Part shown: piece by piece, positions 28,157 to 35,602 of the stretch
Position numbering within the stretch: position 1 is the first letter of the stretch
Layout: each line of letters opens with the position of its first letter
Origin: Microbacterium sp. H1-D42
GTDB lineage: Bacteria; Actinomycetota; Actinomycetes; Actinomycetales; Microbacteriaceae
Length of the DNA stretch: 64,000 nt
NCBI RefSeq assembly: GCF_022637555.1
Contig: NZ_CP093342.1
Location: 620,001 to 684,000, forward strand
Direction: 5' to 3'
Program-made: the position numbers and the translations under genes
The notes under the pieces: generated by a model
The model's input: only the letters and a program-made list of their open reading frames with translations
Databases searched by the model: none
Told to the model about the DNA's origin: nothing

Positions 28157-28629
28157 TGACCTTCACCCACCTGGATTCCGCCGGCCACGCCCGCATGGTC
28201 GACGTCACAGAGAAGACGCCGACGGTCCGCGCCGCCACGGCCCGAGGGTTCGTGCGCTGCGCAGCTTCCACAGTGGCGCTGCTGCGCGACGGCTCGGTGC
28301 CGAAGGGCGACGTGCTAGCTGTGTCGCGCATCGCGGGCATCCAGGCCGCCAAGCGCACCCCCGAGCTGCTTCCGCTCGCGCACGTCATCGGCGTGCACGG
28401 CGCGGTCGTCGACCTCGAGATCGAGGATGACGGCGTCGCCATCGAGGCCACTGTGCGCACCGCCGACCGCACTGGCGTCGAGATGGAGGCCCTCACGGCC
28501 GTCTCGGTGGCGGCGCTGTCGGTGATCGACATGATCAAGGGCGTCGACCGCTCGGCGAGCATCGAGCACCTGCGCATCACCGCGAAGGAAGGCGGCCGCA
28601 GCGGATCCTGGCAGCGGCCGGGGGAATGA
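28156..28629 (+). CDS. moaC: Cyclic pyranopterin monophosphate synthase MoaC
   Basis: A 157-residue enzyme acting directly after MoaA. Typical elements: N-terminal THLDSAGHARMVDVTEK, ASTVALLRDGSVPKGDVLAVSRIAGIQAAKRTPEL split here as KGDVLAVSRIAGIQAAKRT and LLPLAHVI (substrate-binding His), and the end block GVEMEALTAVSVAALSVIDM with IKGVDR. The ATG at 28156 overlaps the moeA stop (TGATG) and is preceded by GGAG; an in-frame GTG lies one codon earlier. Length is normal. Confidence 0.96.
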   Translation: MTFTHLDSAGHARMVDVTEKTPTVRAATARGFVRCAASTVALLRDGSVPKGDVLAVSRIAGIQAAKRTPELLPLAHVIGVHGAVVDLEIEDDGVAIEATVRTADRTGVEMEALTAVSVAALSVIDMIKGVDRSASIEHLRITAKEGGRSGSWQRPGE

Positions 28630-28633
28630 CCCG

Positions 28634-29236
28634 GTGGCGGTGAGCGTCGCGGCGATCCTGCTCGTTGGCGGGCGCTCGCGCCGCATGGGCGGCGGGTACA
28701 AGCCGCTGATCGAGGTCGGCGGCTCGTCGCTGTTCGGGCGCGCTGTCGCCGCGCTGTCGGATGCTGGGTGCGCGCCGATCATCGCCGCAGGGCCCGTGCT
28801 GGATGAGCATGCTCCGGTGCAATGGGCTCGCGAGGATCCGCCCTTCACGGGACCGGTCGCCGGGATCGCGGCGGCGATGGCCGTGCTGCGGGATTCGGCG
28901 GCGGCGCCGCCCGAGTGGATGCTGGTGCTCGCTGGCGACCTGCCGCATGCCCCGCGCGTGGTCGAACGACTGGTTGCGGTGACGGAAGCATCCGATGCCG
29001 ACGCCTGCGTGTTCCGCGCCGACGGGCATCCGCAATGGCTGGCCGGCATCTACCGCACGACGGCGCTGCGCGCCGCGCTGGACGCACTCGGCGATGCCGT
29101 CGCCGACGCGGCTGCTCGCACTCTGCTCGGTGATCTGGAGATCACCTGGCTGAGCGACGATGATGGAATCACCGCCGACATCGACACCCCGGCGGATCTG
29201 GCGCGCATCCGCGCTGAGCTCGAGGAGGAATCGTGA
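28634..29236 (+). CDS. mobA: Molybdenum cofactor guanylyltransferase MobA
   Basis: A 200-residue nucleotidyltransferase that attaches GMP to Mo-molybdopterin, giving the MGD cofactor that NarG needs. The GTP-binding loop is ILLVGGRSRRMGGGYKPL (residues ~8-25; consensus LAGGxSxRMGxDK with the final residues changed to GGGYK), and the metal-binding block is LVLAGDLPHAP. A GTG at 28634 starts the gene four bases after moaC. The stop overlaps the next gene's GTG (GTGA). Confidence 0.9.
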   Translation: MAVSVAAILLVGGRSRRMGGGYKPLIEVGGSSLFGRAVAALSDAGCAPIIAAGPVLDEHAPVQWAREDPPFTGPVAGIAAAMAVLRDSAAAPPEWMLVLAGDLPHAPRVVERLVAVTEASDADACVFRADGHPQWLAGIYRTTALRAALDALGDAVADAAARTLLGDLEITWLSDDDGITADIDTPADLARIRAELEEES

Positions 29237-29511
29237 GCGAATCACCCCGCACCCTGCCGCCGGAAGCGCTCGACGAGTGGGCGCTCGCGCTGCGCGAGCA
29301 GTTCGGCCTGGCGGCCGAGGATGTGCCGATCTCGCTGATCCTCGATCTCGCACGCGACGTCGCCAACGGAGTGGCAAGGCCCGCGGCACCGTTCAGCGCG
29401 TTCGTCGCGGGTCTGGTCGCCGGGCGCTCAGGCGGCACACCCGAGCAGGTGCGCGAGGCGGTCGCCTCGGTCGTGGCGCTGGCGGACACCTGGCAGGAAC
29501 GGAAGGTCTGA
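29233..29511 (+). CDS. DUF6457 protein of the molybdopterin operon
   Basis: A 92-residue, probably all-helical protein (PEALDEWALALREQFGL, ISLILDLARDVANGVARPAAPFSAFVAGLVAG). The pattern, with the central HDVAH-like segment here as LARDVANGVARPAAP, matches the small DUF6457 domain that in actinobacteria sits next to or is fused to MobA. It is translationally coupled to mobA (GTGA overlap) and followed two bases later by moaD. A helper role in cofactor maturation is inferred from context; the function is not known to me. Confidence 0.75.
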   Translation: MSESPRTLPPEALDEWALALREQFGLAAEDVPISLILDLARDVANGVARPAAPFSAFVAGLVAGRSGGTPEQVREAVASVVALADTWQERKV

Positions 29512-29512
29512 C

Positions 29513-29746
29513 ATGACGACGGTGCGATTCTTCGCCGCCGCGCAGGAAGCGGTCGGTCAGGATGCCCTGCTGACGGATGCCGGAACGCTCGGCGACCTGA
29601 AGGCGAGCCTGCTGGCGGATCATCCCGCCCTGCATGGACTGCTCTCGCGCTGCGCGGTGCTGGTCGACGGTGCGCGCGTGCAGGACGATCATGCCCTCGC
29701 TGGCGCGACGACCGTCGACGTGCTCCCGCCGTTCGCCGGAGGATGA
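29513..29746 (+). CDS. moaD: Molybdopterin synthase small subunit MoaD
   Basis: A 77-residue ubiquitin-fold sulfur carrier. The C-terminal PPFAGG ends in the di-glycine that MoeB/MoeZ adenylates and thiolates and that inserts into MoaE. The N-terminal VRFFAAAQEAVG matches the family (VRYFAxxRE...G). Last co-directional gene of the cofactor operon; MoaE, its partner, is encoded on the opposite strand, converging. Confidence 0.93.
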   Translation: MTTVRFFAAAQEAVGQDALLTDAGTLGDLKASLLADHPALHGLLSRCAVLVDGARVQDDHALAGATTVDVLPPFAGG

Positions 29747-29747
29747 G

Positions 29748-29773
29748 CACGGCGGCTGAACACGGCGGCTGAA
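29748..29773. repeat. Tandem 13-bp duplication
   Basis: CACGGCGGCTGAA occurs twice head to tail (29748-29760 and 29761-29773) between the convergent moaD and moaE stops. A short slippage-type duplication with no evident role. Confidence 0.8.
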
Positions 29774-29794
29774 CGAGCCTGCCCGCAGGTGAAC

Positions 29795-30220
29795 CTACCC
29801 GCCGATGCCCTTCCAGGCGGTCGTGCCGTCGGCCTCGACCTGACGCTTCCACACCGGAAGGTCGCGCTTGATCGCCTCGATCACCTCGCGGCACACGGTG
29901 AACGCCTCGTTGCGGTGCGCTGACGCCACGGCGATCACGACAGCGGCTTCGCCCACCCCCAGGCGTCCGACCCGGTGGCTGACGGCGACGACGGCATCCG
30001 TGCCCGCTGCCGCCTCTGACGCGATCCGCAGCAGGGTCGGCTCGGCATCGGGGTGCGAGCTGTACTCCAGTGCGACGACGGCGTCGGCAGCATCAGGGTC
30101 GTGGTCGCGCACGCGACCGACGAAGGTCGTGACGGCGCCGGCAGTCGCGCTGTCGACGGCAGCGACGTGCTCGTCGAGCGACAGCGGCGTGTCAGAGATG
30201 CGGGCAAGGCGGACGGTCAT
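29795..30220 (-). CDS. moaE: Molybdopterin synthase catalytic subunit MoaE
   Basis: A 141-residue protein that adds dithiolene sulfurs to precursor Z with MoaD. Key family parts: TFVGRVRDHDPD (start of the substrate pocket), LEYSSHPDAEP, the VSHRVGRLGVGEAAVVIAVASAHRNEAF region (given here in two parts: HRVGRLGVGEAAV and ASAHRNEAF), and the catalytic lysines in KRDLPVWKRQV. It overlaps the mog stop by one base (TGATG), making a two-gene operon on the minus strand. Confidence 0.95.
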   Translation of the reverse strand: MTVRLARISDTPLSLDEHVAAVDSATAGAVTTFVGRVRDHDPDAADAVVALEYSSHPDAEPTLLRIASEAAAGTDAVVAVSHRVGRLGVGEAAVVIAVASAHRNEAFTVCREVIEAIKRDLPVWKRQVEADGTTAWKGIGG

Positions 30221-30693
30221 CAGTGGTCCTCTCCATCAAGCTGATCGAGTACGTGTGCGGCGACTGAGAGCACGATCGGCATGCCCTCGGCGACGGCCTT
30301 CGGTGATCCGGGCAGGTTGACGATCAGCGTGCGGCCCGCCACCCCGGCAAGGCCGCGGGTCAGCATGGCGGCGGGCTTGACGGCGGCCCCTGCGCGTCGC
30401 AGCTCCTCTGCGATGCCTGGCAGCTCGCGCTCCAGCACCCGAGAGGTGCCCTCGGGGGTCTCATCGCGTGGGGCGACACCCGTGCCGCCGCTGGTCACGA
30501 TCAGTCGGATGCCCGATGCCAGCATCCGACGCAGTGCGCGCTCGACGGCATCCGACCCGTCCGGCGTCACGACCGCATCGTCGCACGCGAATCCCGCCTC
30601 GCGGAGAGCTGCGACCGCGAGGGGTCCTGCGGTGTCGTCGCGGACCCCCGAAGCCGAGCGATCCGAGACGGTGAGCACGGCCGCTGCGAACAT
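30220..30693 (-). CDS. mog: Molybdopterin adenylyltransferase (Mog/MoaB family)
   Basis: A 157-residue protein that adenylates molybdopterin so MoeA can insert Mo. Family motifs: AVLTVSDRSASGVRDDTAG at the N-terminus, IRLIVTSGGTGVAPRDETPEGT (MPT-binding; given as TSGGTGVAPRDETPE) and LPGSPKAVAEG near the C-terminus. Transcribed divergently from the cysteine-rich regulator, with a palindrome-containing 94-base gap between them. Confidence 0.93.
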   Translation of the reverse strand: MFAAAVLTVSDRSASGVRDDTAGPLAVAALREAGFACDDAVVTPDGSDAVERALRRMLASGIRLIVTSGGTGVAPRDETPEGTSRVLERELPGIAEELRRAGAAVKPAAMLTRGLAGVAGRTLIVNLPGSPKAVAEGMPIVLSVAAHVLDQLDGEDH

Positions 30694-30725
30694 GCGACCA
30701 GCCTATCCGCGCGCCCGAAACCGGT

Positions 30726-30745
30726 GGCCGTTATTATTCACGGCC
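30726..30745. promoter_or_regulatory. Palindrome in the mog/regulator divergent promoter
   Basis: GGCCGT (30726-30731) and ACGGCC (30740-30745) flank an AT-rich octamer TATTATTC in an otherwise GC-rich gap. The right half TATTCACGGC resembles TATGCACGGC at 15718-15727 upstream of narG (9 of 10). It could be the binding site of the adjacent regulator. Confidence 0.4.
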
Positions 30746-30787
30746 CGCTCCCGGTGCGCCGTGTAAAACCTCTGAGAGGATGGGGGC

Positions 30788-31447
30788 ATGGCCAACGCGG
30801 GGCTCGCATACGGGCCGATCTCCAGCTACTCACGAGTGCGGATCCTGCACCTCGTGCAGACGCGACCTGATCGCACGATCGGTGAGCTGTGCGAGGCCAC
30901 CGGCCTGCACGCCAACACGGTGCGCGAGCATCTGCAGCGTCTGATCGAGGGCGGCTACGTCATCCAGACCAGTGAGCACCGCACCACCCGCGGCCGCCCG
31001 CGCACGCTCTACAGCGCAGCCACCGGCATGCCGGAGGCATCGAGTCCTGTCGCACGCGAGAAGGTCGCCGAGGCCGCCCGCCGCGGCGACATGCTGCGTC
31101 GGATGCTGGCCGAAGACGACTCCGAGCTGGGCCGAGAGGCGACGTACCAGCTGGATGCCCTGATCGAGCACCTCGAGGAGAGCGGCTTCGAGCCGGTCAT
31201 CGATGAGGACCATCTGACTGTCGAGCTGACCCCGTGTCCGCACGCGGCCAGCGCCCCTGCGCACCGTCCGATGCTGTGCCAGGTGCACCTCGGACTGATG
31301 CAGTCCGTGCTGAACCAAGCCGGCGGGCCGCTCGCCGCCGATTGCGTGCGCGAGCCGGCGCGTCCCGAGGAGTGCACGGTGCAGCTGCGTCTCAGCGCCG
31401 CTGCGGCTGCCGTCACGACCCCCGCCCCGGTCTCCGCCGCGGCCTGA
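30788..31447 (+). CDS. Winged-helix regulator with C-terminal cysteine cluster (likely Fe-S sensor)
   Basis: A 219-residue protein. Residues ~14-75 form an ArsR/DeoR-like winged helix (SSYSRVRILHLVQTRPD, then TGLHANTVREHLQRLIEGGYV and a wing with TTRGRPRTLY). The C-terminal third carries Cys150, Cys164, Cys186 and Cys196 in TPCPH, MLCQVHLGLM, ADCVREPARPEEC. This layout is that of SufR-type and similar actinobacterial Fe-S regulators, where CxxHLGLM and later cysteines bind the cluster. Encoded beside the nitrate reductase/Mo-cofactor block, it may sense O2, NO or Fe-S status and control these genes, in the manner of Corynebacterium ArnR. Role inferred, cluster not proven. Confidence 0.75.
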   Translation: MANAGLAYGPISSYSRVRILHLVQTRPDRTIGELCEATGLHANTVREHLQRLIEGGYVIQTSEHRTTRGRPRTLYSAATGMPEASSPVAREKVAEAARRGDMLRRMLAEDDSELGREATYQLDALIEHLEESGFEPVIDEDHLTVELTPCPHAASAPAHRPMLCQVHLGLMQSVLNQAGGPLAADCVREPARPEECTVQLRLSAAAAAVTTPAPVSAAA

Positions 31448-31465
31448 GCCCCGGCACGCCCGCCG

Positions 31466-32242
31466 TCACTCGTAGAGTGACTCGACCGGCTCCATGACGA
31501 TGCCCATGGCCTCGAACGCCTGACGGCGCTCTTCGATGCGCCGATGCAGCTCGGTCTGCGCGGCGTCGACGAGGCCGGCCGGCAGCTCGACAGAGGTCGG
31601 ATGCTGGTCGCCGCCTCCCGCGGCGATGTACGCATCCAGCTGCGGGCCTGAGGTCCACGAGCTGATCAGTGCGTAGCGCGGCGCAGGGCCCTGGTGCCAG
31701 ACGGCGTGCCAGAAGCGCTGGGTGTCGACGATGATCCGCGACCCGGCGTGCAGCGGCAGGCGGATCTCGGTGGCCGGGTCGAAACGGTCGGTGCGCAGGA
31801 TCAGCAGCGAGTCGGCGTCATCGGTGAGATTGATCCAGCTGCGAACGACCCAGCCGGTGCCGTCGTCGTTCAGCCTGTTGTTGTCGTCCTGGTGCAGGTT
31901 GTAGACGGCGTCGGCGTAGGTGTTCGGCTGCAGCTCGATCACCCGGCAGCGGCCCACGTTCACCGCGGGCTCGAGGGCGAGCTGCTGCAGATCCGGAGCC
32001 GTGGCCACCTGCGAGTCGATCCACACGCCGTCCTTGTCGGTGCGTGGCGGCGTGTGATTCCAGAATCCGTTGCAGTCGATTTCGCCCGCGTAGCTGGCCA
32101 GGGGAGCGAATCGCGTGATGCCGGAGGATCTCCAGCCGATGTACTCCAGCGATCGCCACTGGGCAGGGTCGATCGACAGGTCGAGGCGGTCGAGCACGAC
32201 CAGCCCCGTGGCATCCAACGCGGGTGAGGTGAGGAATCCCAT
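31466..32242 (-). CDS. Putative Fe(II)/2-oxoglutarate-dependent oxygenase
   Basis: A 258-residue protein that I recognise by motif only. His117-X-Asp119 (YNLHQDD), His179 (RFWHAVWH) and Arg189 (PRYALISSW) are spaced like the 2-His-1-carboxylate iron site and the 2-oxoglutarate-binding arginine of the double-stranded beta-helix oxygenases. Between them lie strands RSWINLT and LLILRTDRFD that fit the fold. The substrate is unknown. It lies at the edge of the hydroxyproline island, but no operator of that regulon is seen upstream, so a link is only contextual. It converges on the cysteine-rich regulator gene. Confidence 0.6.
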   Translation of the reverse strand: MGFLTSPALDATGLVVLDRLDLSIDPAQWRSLEYIGWRSSGITRFAPLASYAGEIDCNGFWNHTPPRTDKDGVWIDSQVATAPDLQQLALEPAVNVGRCRVIELQPNTYADAVYNLHQDDNNRLNDDGTGWVVRSWINLTDDADSLLILRTDRFDPATEIRLPLHAGSRIIVDTQRFWHAVWHQGPAPRYALISSWTSGPQLDAYIAAGGGDQHPTSVELPAGLVDAAQTELHRRIEERRQAFEAMGIVMEPVESLYE

Positions 32243-32351
32243 CGCGATCTCCGTTCCGGCATCCGTTGTTCCATGCTATCCGCGGCGCACCGCGATGGCT
32301 GGTGTCGTCGCCGTGCGAAAACGACCCGGCGAGAGCCGTACAGTTGGACAC

Positions 32352-33395
32352 ATGACCCAGCCTCAAGGCGCGCTGCTCGTCGGCAGCGTGAACTACGACG
32401 ATGCCGAGAAGACCATGCGCACCGCGGCCGAGGTGATGGGCGCGCGTCTGAAGCGCATCCCCGACGGCGAGGTGGGCAAGCGGTTCCACTGGATCATGTT
32501 CCAGCCCGACGTGCTCGGGCAGACCGAGGGACTCGAGCGCATCGGCGCCGAGCCCGTGTGGCTGCGCGACCTCGACGCCCGTCCGCTGCGCATCGCGGAC
32601 GGAGTGGATGCTGCGACGCTGACCTTCCCTCCGCTCGGCTACGCCTCGGCGGCCATCGAATCGTACGAGGTCTTCCGCAAGCTGCGCGACGAGGGGGCGA
32701 TCGCCGAGGGCGTGCGCTTCCAGGTGTCGCTGCCGACGCTCGTCGCCGTGGTCGGATCGTTCTTCTTCGGCGATGATCGCGCGGCCATCGAGCCCGTCTA
32801 CACAGCGGCGATGATGCGCGATCTCGACGAGATCCTCACCGCGATCCCGCACAGCGACCTTGCGATCCAGTGGGATGTCGCCAGCGAGATGGGCATCCTC
32901 GACAAGGCCGTCATTCGCGGCAACCCCGTGCAGGCGTGGTGGGCGGGCGACCCGTTCGACGGACTCGTGCTGCGGCTGGCCGGACTCATCGACTCGGTTC
33001 CCTCCGACGTCGAGGTGGGCGTGCACCTCTGCTACGGCGACATCGCCGAATCGCACTTCATCGAGCCGACCGACACCGGCACACTGGTGCGCTTCGCCAA
33101 CGCGGTCGTCGCCGCGACCGATCGCGACCTGAGCTGGCTGCACCTGCCTGTGCCGATCGAGCGCGACGACGAGGCGTACTACGCCCCTCTCGCCGAGCTC
33201 GCCCCGATGAACGAGCTCTACCTCGGTCTCGTGCACCGCGAGGACGGCGTCGAGGGTGCCCAGCGGCGCATCGCCGTGGCATCCACTGTCGTGCCGACCT
33301 TCGGCGTCGCGACGGAGTGCGGCATCGGGCGTGCTCCCGAGGGCACCACCGAGGGCATCTTCGACACCCACGCGGCTGTCGCCTCGAACTGGTGA
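32352..33395 (+). CDS. MetE-like/UROD-fold protein (cobalamin-independent methyltransferase type)
   Basis: A 347-residue single-domain protein resembling the C-terminal catalytic half of cobalamin-independent methionine synthase. Zinc-ligand-like residues are present as His-X-Cys in VGVHLCYGD and Cys in ATECGIGRAP, matching MetE's HxC and second Cys; IQWDVASEMG and WLHLPVP are further TIM-barrel strands. Full MetE is ~750 residues with an N-terminal folate-binding half that is missing here, so the methyl donor or acceptor probably differs from classical MetE. ATG 32352 is chosen; a longer frame exists upstream without a ribosome site. Its neighbour is the hydroxyproline-type GntR gene. Confidence 0.7.
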   Translation: MTQPQGALLVGSVNYDDAEKTMRTAAEVMGARLKRIPDGEVGKRFHWIMFQPDVLGQTEGLERIGAEPVWLRDLDARPLRIADGVDAATLTFPPLGYASAAIESYEVFRKLRDEGAIAEGVRFQVSLPTLVAVVGSFFFGDDRAAIEPVYTAAMMRDLDEILTAIPHSDLAIQWDVASEMGILDKAVIRGNPVQAWWAGDPFDGLVLRLAGLIDSVPSDVEVGVHLCYGDIAESHFIEPTDTGTLVRFANAVVAATDRDLSWLHLPVPIERDDEAYYAPLAELAPMNELYLGLVHREDGVEGAQRRIAVASTVVPTFGVATECGIGRAPEGTTEGIFDTHAAVASNW

Positions 33396-33490
33396 CTCTG
33401 CCTGGCTGCCGGTCGGCGGCCGCCGGCCGCGGCTGCTGACCTCGACTGTTGACTCCGGTCGCTGACCCTGGTCAGCGACCGATTCGCCGG

Positions 33491-33513
33491 ATAGTGTGTG
33501 CCACATGACACAC
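33491..33513 (+). promoter_or_regulatory. Palindromic site upstream of GntR gene (weak regulon-site relative)
   Basis: GTGTGT (33494-33499) and ACACAC (33508-33513) flank GCCACATG, ending 11 bases before the GntR GTG start. The overlapping 33492-33508 stretch matches the island's 17-bp operator consensus at 13 of 17 positions, so it may be a weaker autoregulatory site. Confidence 0.4.
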
Positions 33514-33524
33514 CAGGATGCGCC

Positions 33525-34232
33525 GTGACCGGCGTTCTCGGCGCGCCTGAGGGCTTCGGCGCCGACCTCGCTCCGACGCAGAACATGCGCGAGCAGATCG
33601 AGAGCCAGCTCTCGGCACTCATCGTCTCGGGAGAGTTCGCCCCAGGGCGCGTCCTGACGGTGCCCACCCTCGCGGGCGAGTTCGGCGTGAGCGCGACGCC
33701 GGTGCGCGAAGCGATGCTCACGCTCGCGCGCAGGGGGTTCCTCAAGCCCATCCGCAACCGAGGATTCGCAGTCACCGAGGTGTCGGAGGACGACCTCAAC
33801 GAGCTGTGCGAGGTTCGCATGCTGCTCGAAGCGCCTCCCATGCGGCAGGTCGCCGGAGCGCTGAGCGAGGAGTCGGTGACGTCCCTGCGGGCGCTGGCGG
33901 ATGAGATCGTGGATGCCGGGCGCGCCGGTCGGTTCGTCGAGTTCCTCGCCGCCGACACGGCGTTCCACCTGCAGGTGCTCGAGACCGGTGGCAACCGAAA
34001 GCTCATCGAGCTCGTGCGCGAACTGCGACAGCAGACCCGCCTGGTCGGCCTGGCGCATCTCTCTGAGACCGGTGCCCTGATGTCGACAGCCCTCGAGCAC
34101 GCCGAGCTGGTCGACCTGCTGGTGGCCGGTGACGGCGCGGGTGCGGAGGCCCTGATGCGCCGGCACATCGGCCACATCGGCGGGGTGTGGAGTGGACGGG
34201 ATGAACCGTCGACGGAGGCTGAATCGGCGTAG
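33525..34232 (+). CDS. GntR/FadR-family (FCD) transcriptional regulator 1
   Basis: A 235-residue regulator. An N-terminal winged helix (REQIESQLSALIVSGEFAPG, GEFGVSATPVREAMLTLARRGF) is followed by an all-helical FCD ligand domain whose metal/ligand residues include Asp/His positions in ADTAFHLQVLETGGN and the C-terminal MRRHIGHIGGVW. It is a clear paralogue of the regulator at 60063-60740: both have VSATPVREAML and end in RHIGH. It directly precedes the ABC transporter genes, so it probably controls the transporter and the catabolic operons through the shared TGTnACA-type sites. GTG at 33525 preferred; a GTG at 33498 is in frame but inside the palindrome. Confidence 0.85.
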   Translation: MTGVLGAPEGFGADLAPTQNMREQIESQLSALIVSGEFAPGRVLTVPTLAGEFGVSATPVREAMLTLARRGFLKPIRNRGFAVTEVSEDDLNELCEVRMLLEAPPMRQVAGALSEESVTSLRALADEIVDAGRAGRFVEFLAADTAFHLQVLETGGNRKLIELVRELRQQTRLVGLAHLSETGALMSTALEHAELVDLLVAGDGAGAEALMRRHIGHIGGVWSGRDEPSTEAESA

Positions 34233-34284
34233 CCCGATCGGTCACGGATTGATCTCGGGTGTTCCGTTCGGGCGCATCGGTCAG

Positions 34285-34301
34285 TAATGTGTCACGTACT
34301 A
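34285..34301 (+). promoter_or_regulatory. Regulon operator site A (ABC transporter promoter)
   Basis: TAATGTGTCACGTACTA, matching the consensus TARWRTGTMACRTDYTA shared by four promoters of the island. The core GTG-T-CAC is symmetric and fits the FadR-subfamily rule (GT near AC). It sits 38 bases before the binding-protein ATG and overlaps a -10-like TACTAT (34297-34302). Confidence 0.65.
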
Positions 34302-34339
34302 TCCGAGGAAATGCAACGTGGCATTCAGGAGGCCCGAAC

Positions 34340-35530
34340 ATGCTCACCCGCACACAGCGCTATCGGCGCGCACTTTCCATCGCCGCCGCAACCGGCGCGA
34401 TCATCCTCATGGCCGGCTGCTCAGGCGGTCTCGGCTCCGACGGCGACACCGGCGGTGGAGGCGGCGATGAAGGGCCCATCAAGCTCGGCATGCTCGCCCC
34501 CTTCTCGGGCAGCGAGTCGGCCTTCGGCGACTACATGAAGTACGGCGCGCAGCTCGCGATCGACGAGATCAACGCCGACGGCGGCATCGACGGGCGCGAG
34601 CTCGAACTCGTCGTCGAGGACGACGCGTGCGACGCCACTGCTGCTGTCGCCGCGGCGAACAAGCTGGTCACCGATGGGATCGTCGCCTCGGTGGGCGGGT
34701 ACTGCTCTGGAGCGACACTGCCGACGCTGCCGATCTTCGACGAGGCCGGCGTGCCCATGGTCATTCCCGCTGCAAACTCGAACGAGCTGGTGAAGCAGGG
34801 CCTGCCTGGGGTGTTCCTCATCAACGGCACCGGCACCCAGCAGGCGGAGGCGGCTGTCACGTACGCCGAGAAGAGCGGCGCGACCAAGGTCGGCGTCATC
34901 AACGACGCCACCTCCTACTCCGCCGACCTCGCCAAGTCGTTCGTCGACCAGGGCAAGGCTGCCGGACTCGACGTCCTGTTCGAGGCGACGGTCACGCCCG
35001 GTGAGAGCGACTACTCGGCCGTCGCGACGCAGCTCGCCAAGGAGCAGCCAGAGCTCGTCTACTGGACCGGCTACTACCAGGAGGGCGGTCTGATCGTCCG
35101 CCAGGCCACGGATGCCGGCTACAAGGGCACTTTCCTCGTCGGCGACGGCTCGGTCGATGCGAAGTTCGCCGAGATCGCAGGTTCCGGCTACACCGACAAC
35201 GTGCTCGGCACCTTCACTCAGACGCCCGACATGATCGAGGGCGCCGAGAACTGGATCGCCGACTACGAGAAGCTGGCGGGCGGGGCGCCCGGCCCGTACT
35301 CGACACAGTCGTACGACGCAGTGCGCGTCGTCGCCGAGGCGATCAAGGACGCCGGCAGCACCGAGTTCGACAAGGTCGTCGCGGCGCTCGAGGGACTGAA
35401 GGACTTCGACACCTTCGCAGGGCCGCTGACCTTCACCGACGACCACACCCTCTCGGGTGGCGGATTCGTGATCGTCAGCATCGACCCGGCCACGGGCAAC
35501 TTCGTCCTCAAGGATGACCTTCAGGGCTGA
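34340..35530 (+). CDS. Branched-chain-type ABC transporter substrate-binding lipoprotein
   Basis: A 396-residue periplasmic-binding-fold protein (Leu/Ile/Val-binding, type I). The N-terminus has a basic region, a hydrophobic helix and lipobox LMAGC, then a Gly/Asp linker and the mature start IKLGMLAPFSGSESAFGDYMKYGAQ. ATG 34340 has AGGAGG eight bases ahead. First gene of a five-gene transporter operon under site A. Ligand is not readable; context (hydroxyproline epimerase, D-hydroxyproline dehydrogenase, deaminase) suggests hydroxyproline or a related imino acid. A GC-rich hairpin after the gene would favour higher expression of this subunit. Confidence 0.92.
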   Translation: MLTRTQRYRRALSIAAATGAIILMAGCSGGLGSDGDTGGGGGDEGPIKLGMLAPFSGSESAFGDYMKYGAQLAIDEINADGGIDGRELELVVEDDACDATAAVAAANKLVTDGIVASVGGYCSGATLPTLPIFDEAGVPMVIPAANSNELVKQGLPGVFLINGTGTQQAEAAVTYAEKSGATKVGVINDATSYSADLAKSFVDQGKAAGLDVLFEATVTPGESDYSAVATQLAKEQPELVYWTGYYQEGGLIVRQATDAGYKGTFLVGDGSVDAKFAEIAGSGYTDNVLGTFTQTPDMIEGAENWIADYEKLAGGAPGPYSTQSYDAVRVVAEAIKDAGSTEFDKVVAALEGLKDFDTFAGPLTFTDDHTLSGGGFVIVSIDPATGNFVLKDDLQG

Positions 35531-35537
35531 TCCGATC

Positions 35538-35563
35538 GGCGGGGCGGCGCAAGCCGCCCCGCC
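35538..35563 (+). repeat. Hairpin between binding protein and permease genes
   Basis: GGCGGGGCGGC (35538-35548) and GCCGCCCCGCC (35553-35563) form a perfect 11-bp stem with loop GCAA. Its place after the binding-protein gene suggests a processing or stabilising element, or partial terminator, within the operon. Confidence 0.6.
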
Positions 35564-35602
35564 CTCCTCGGCCTCGCCCTTCAACGTGGAAGGACATCCG
35601 CA

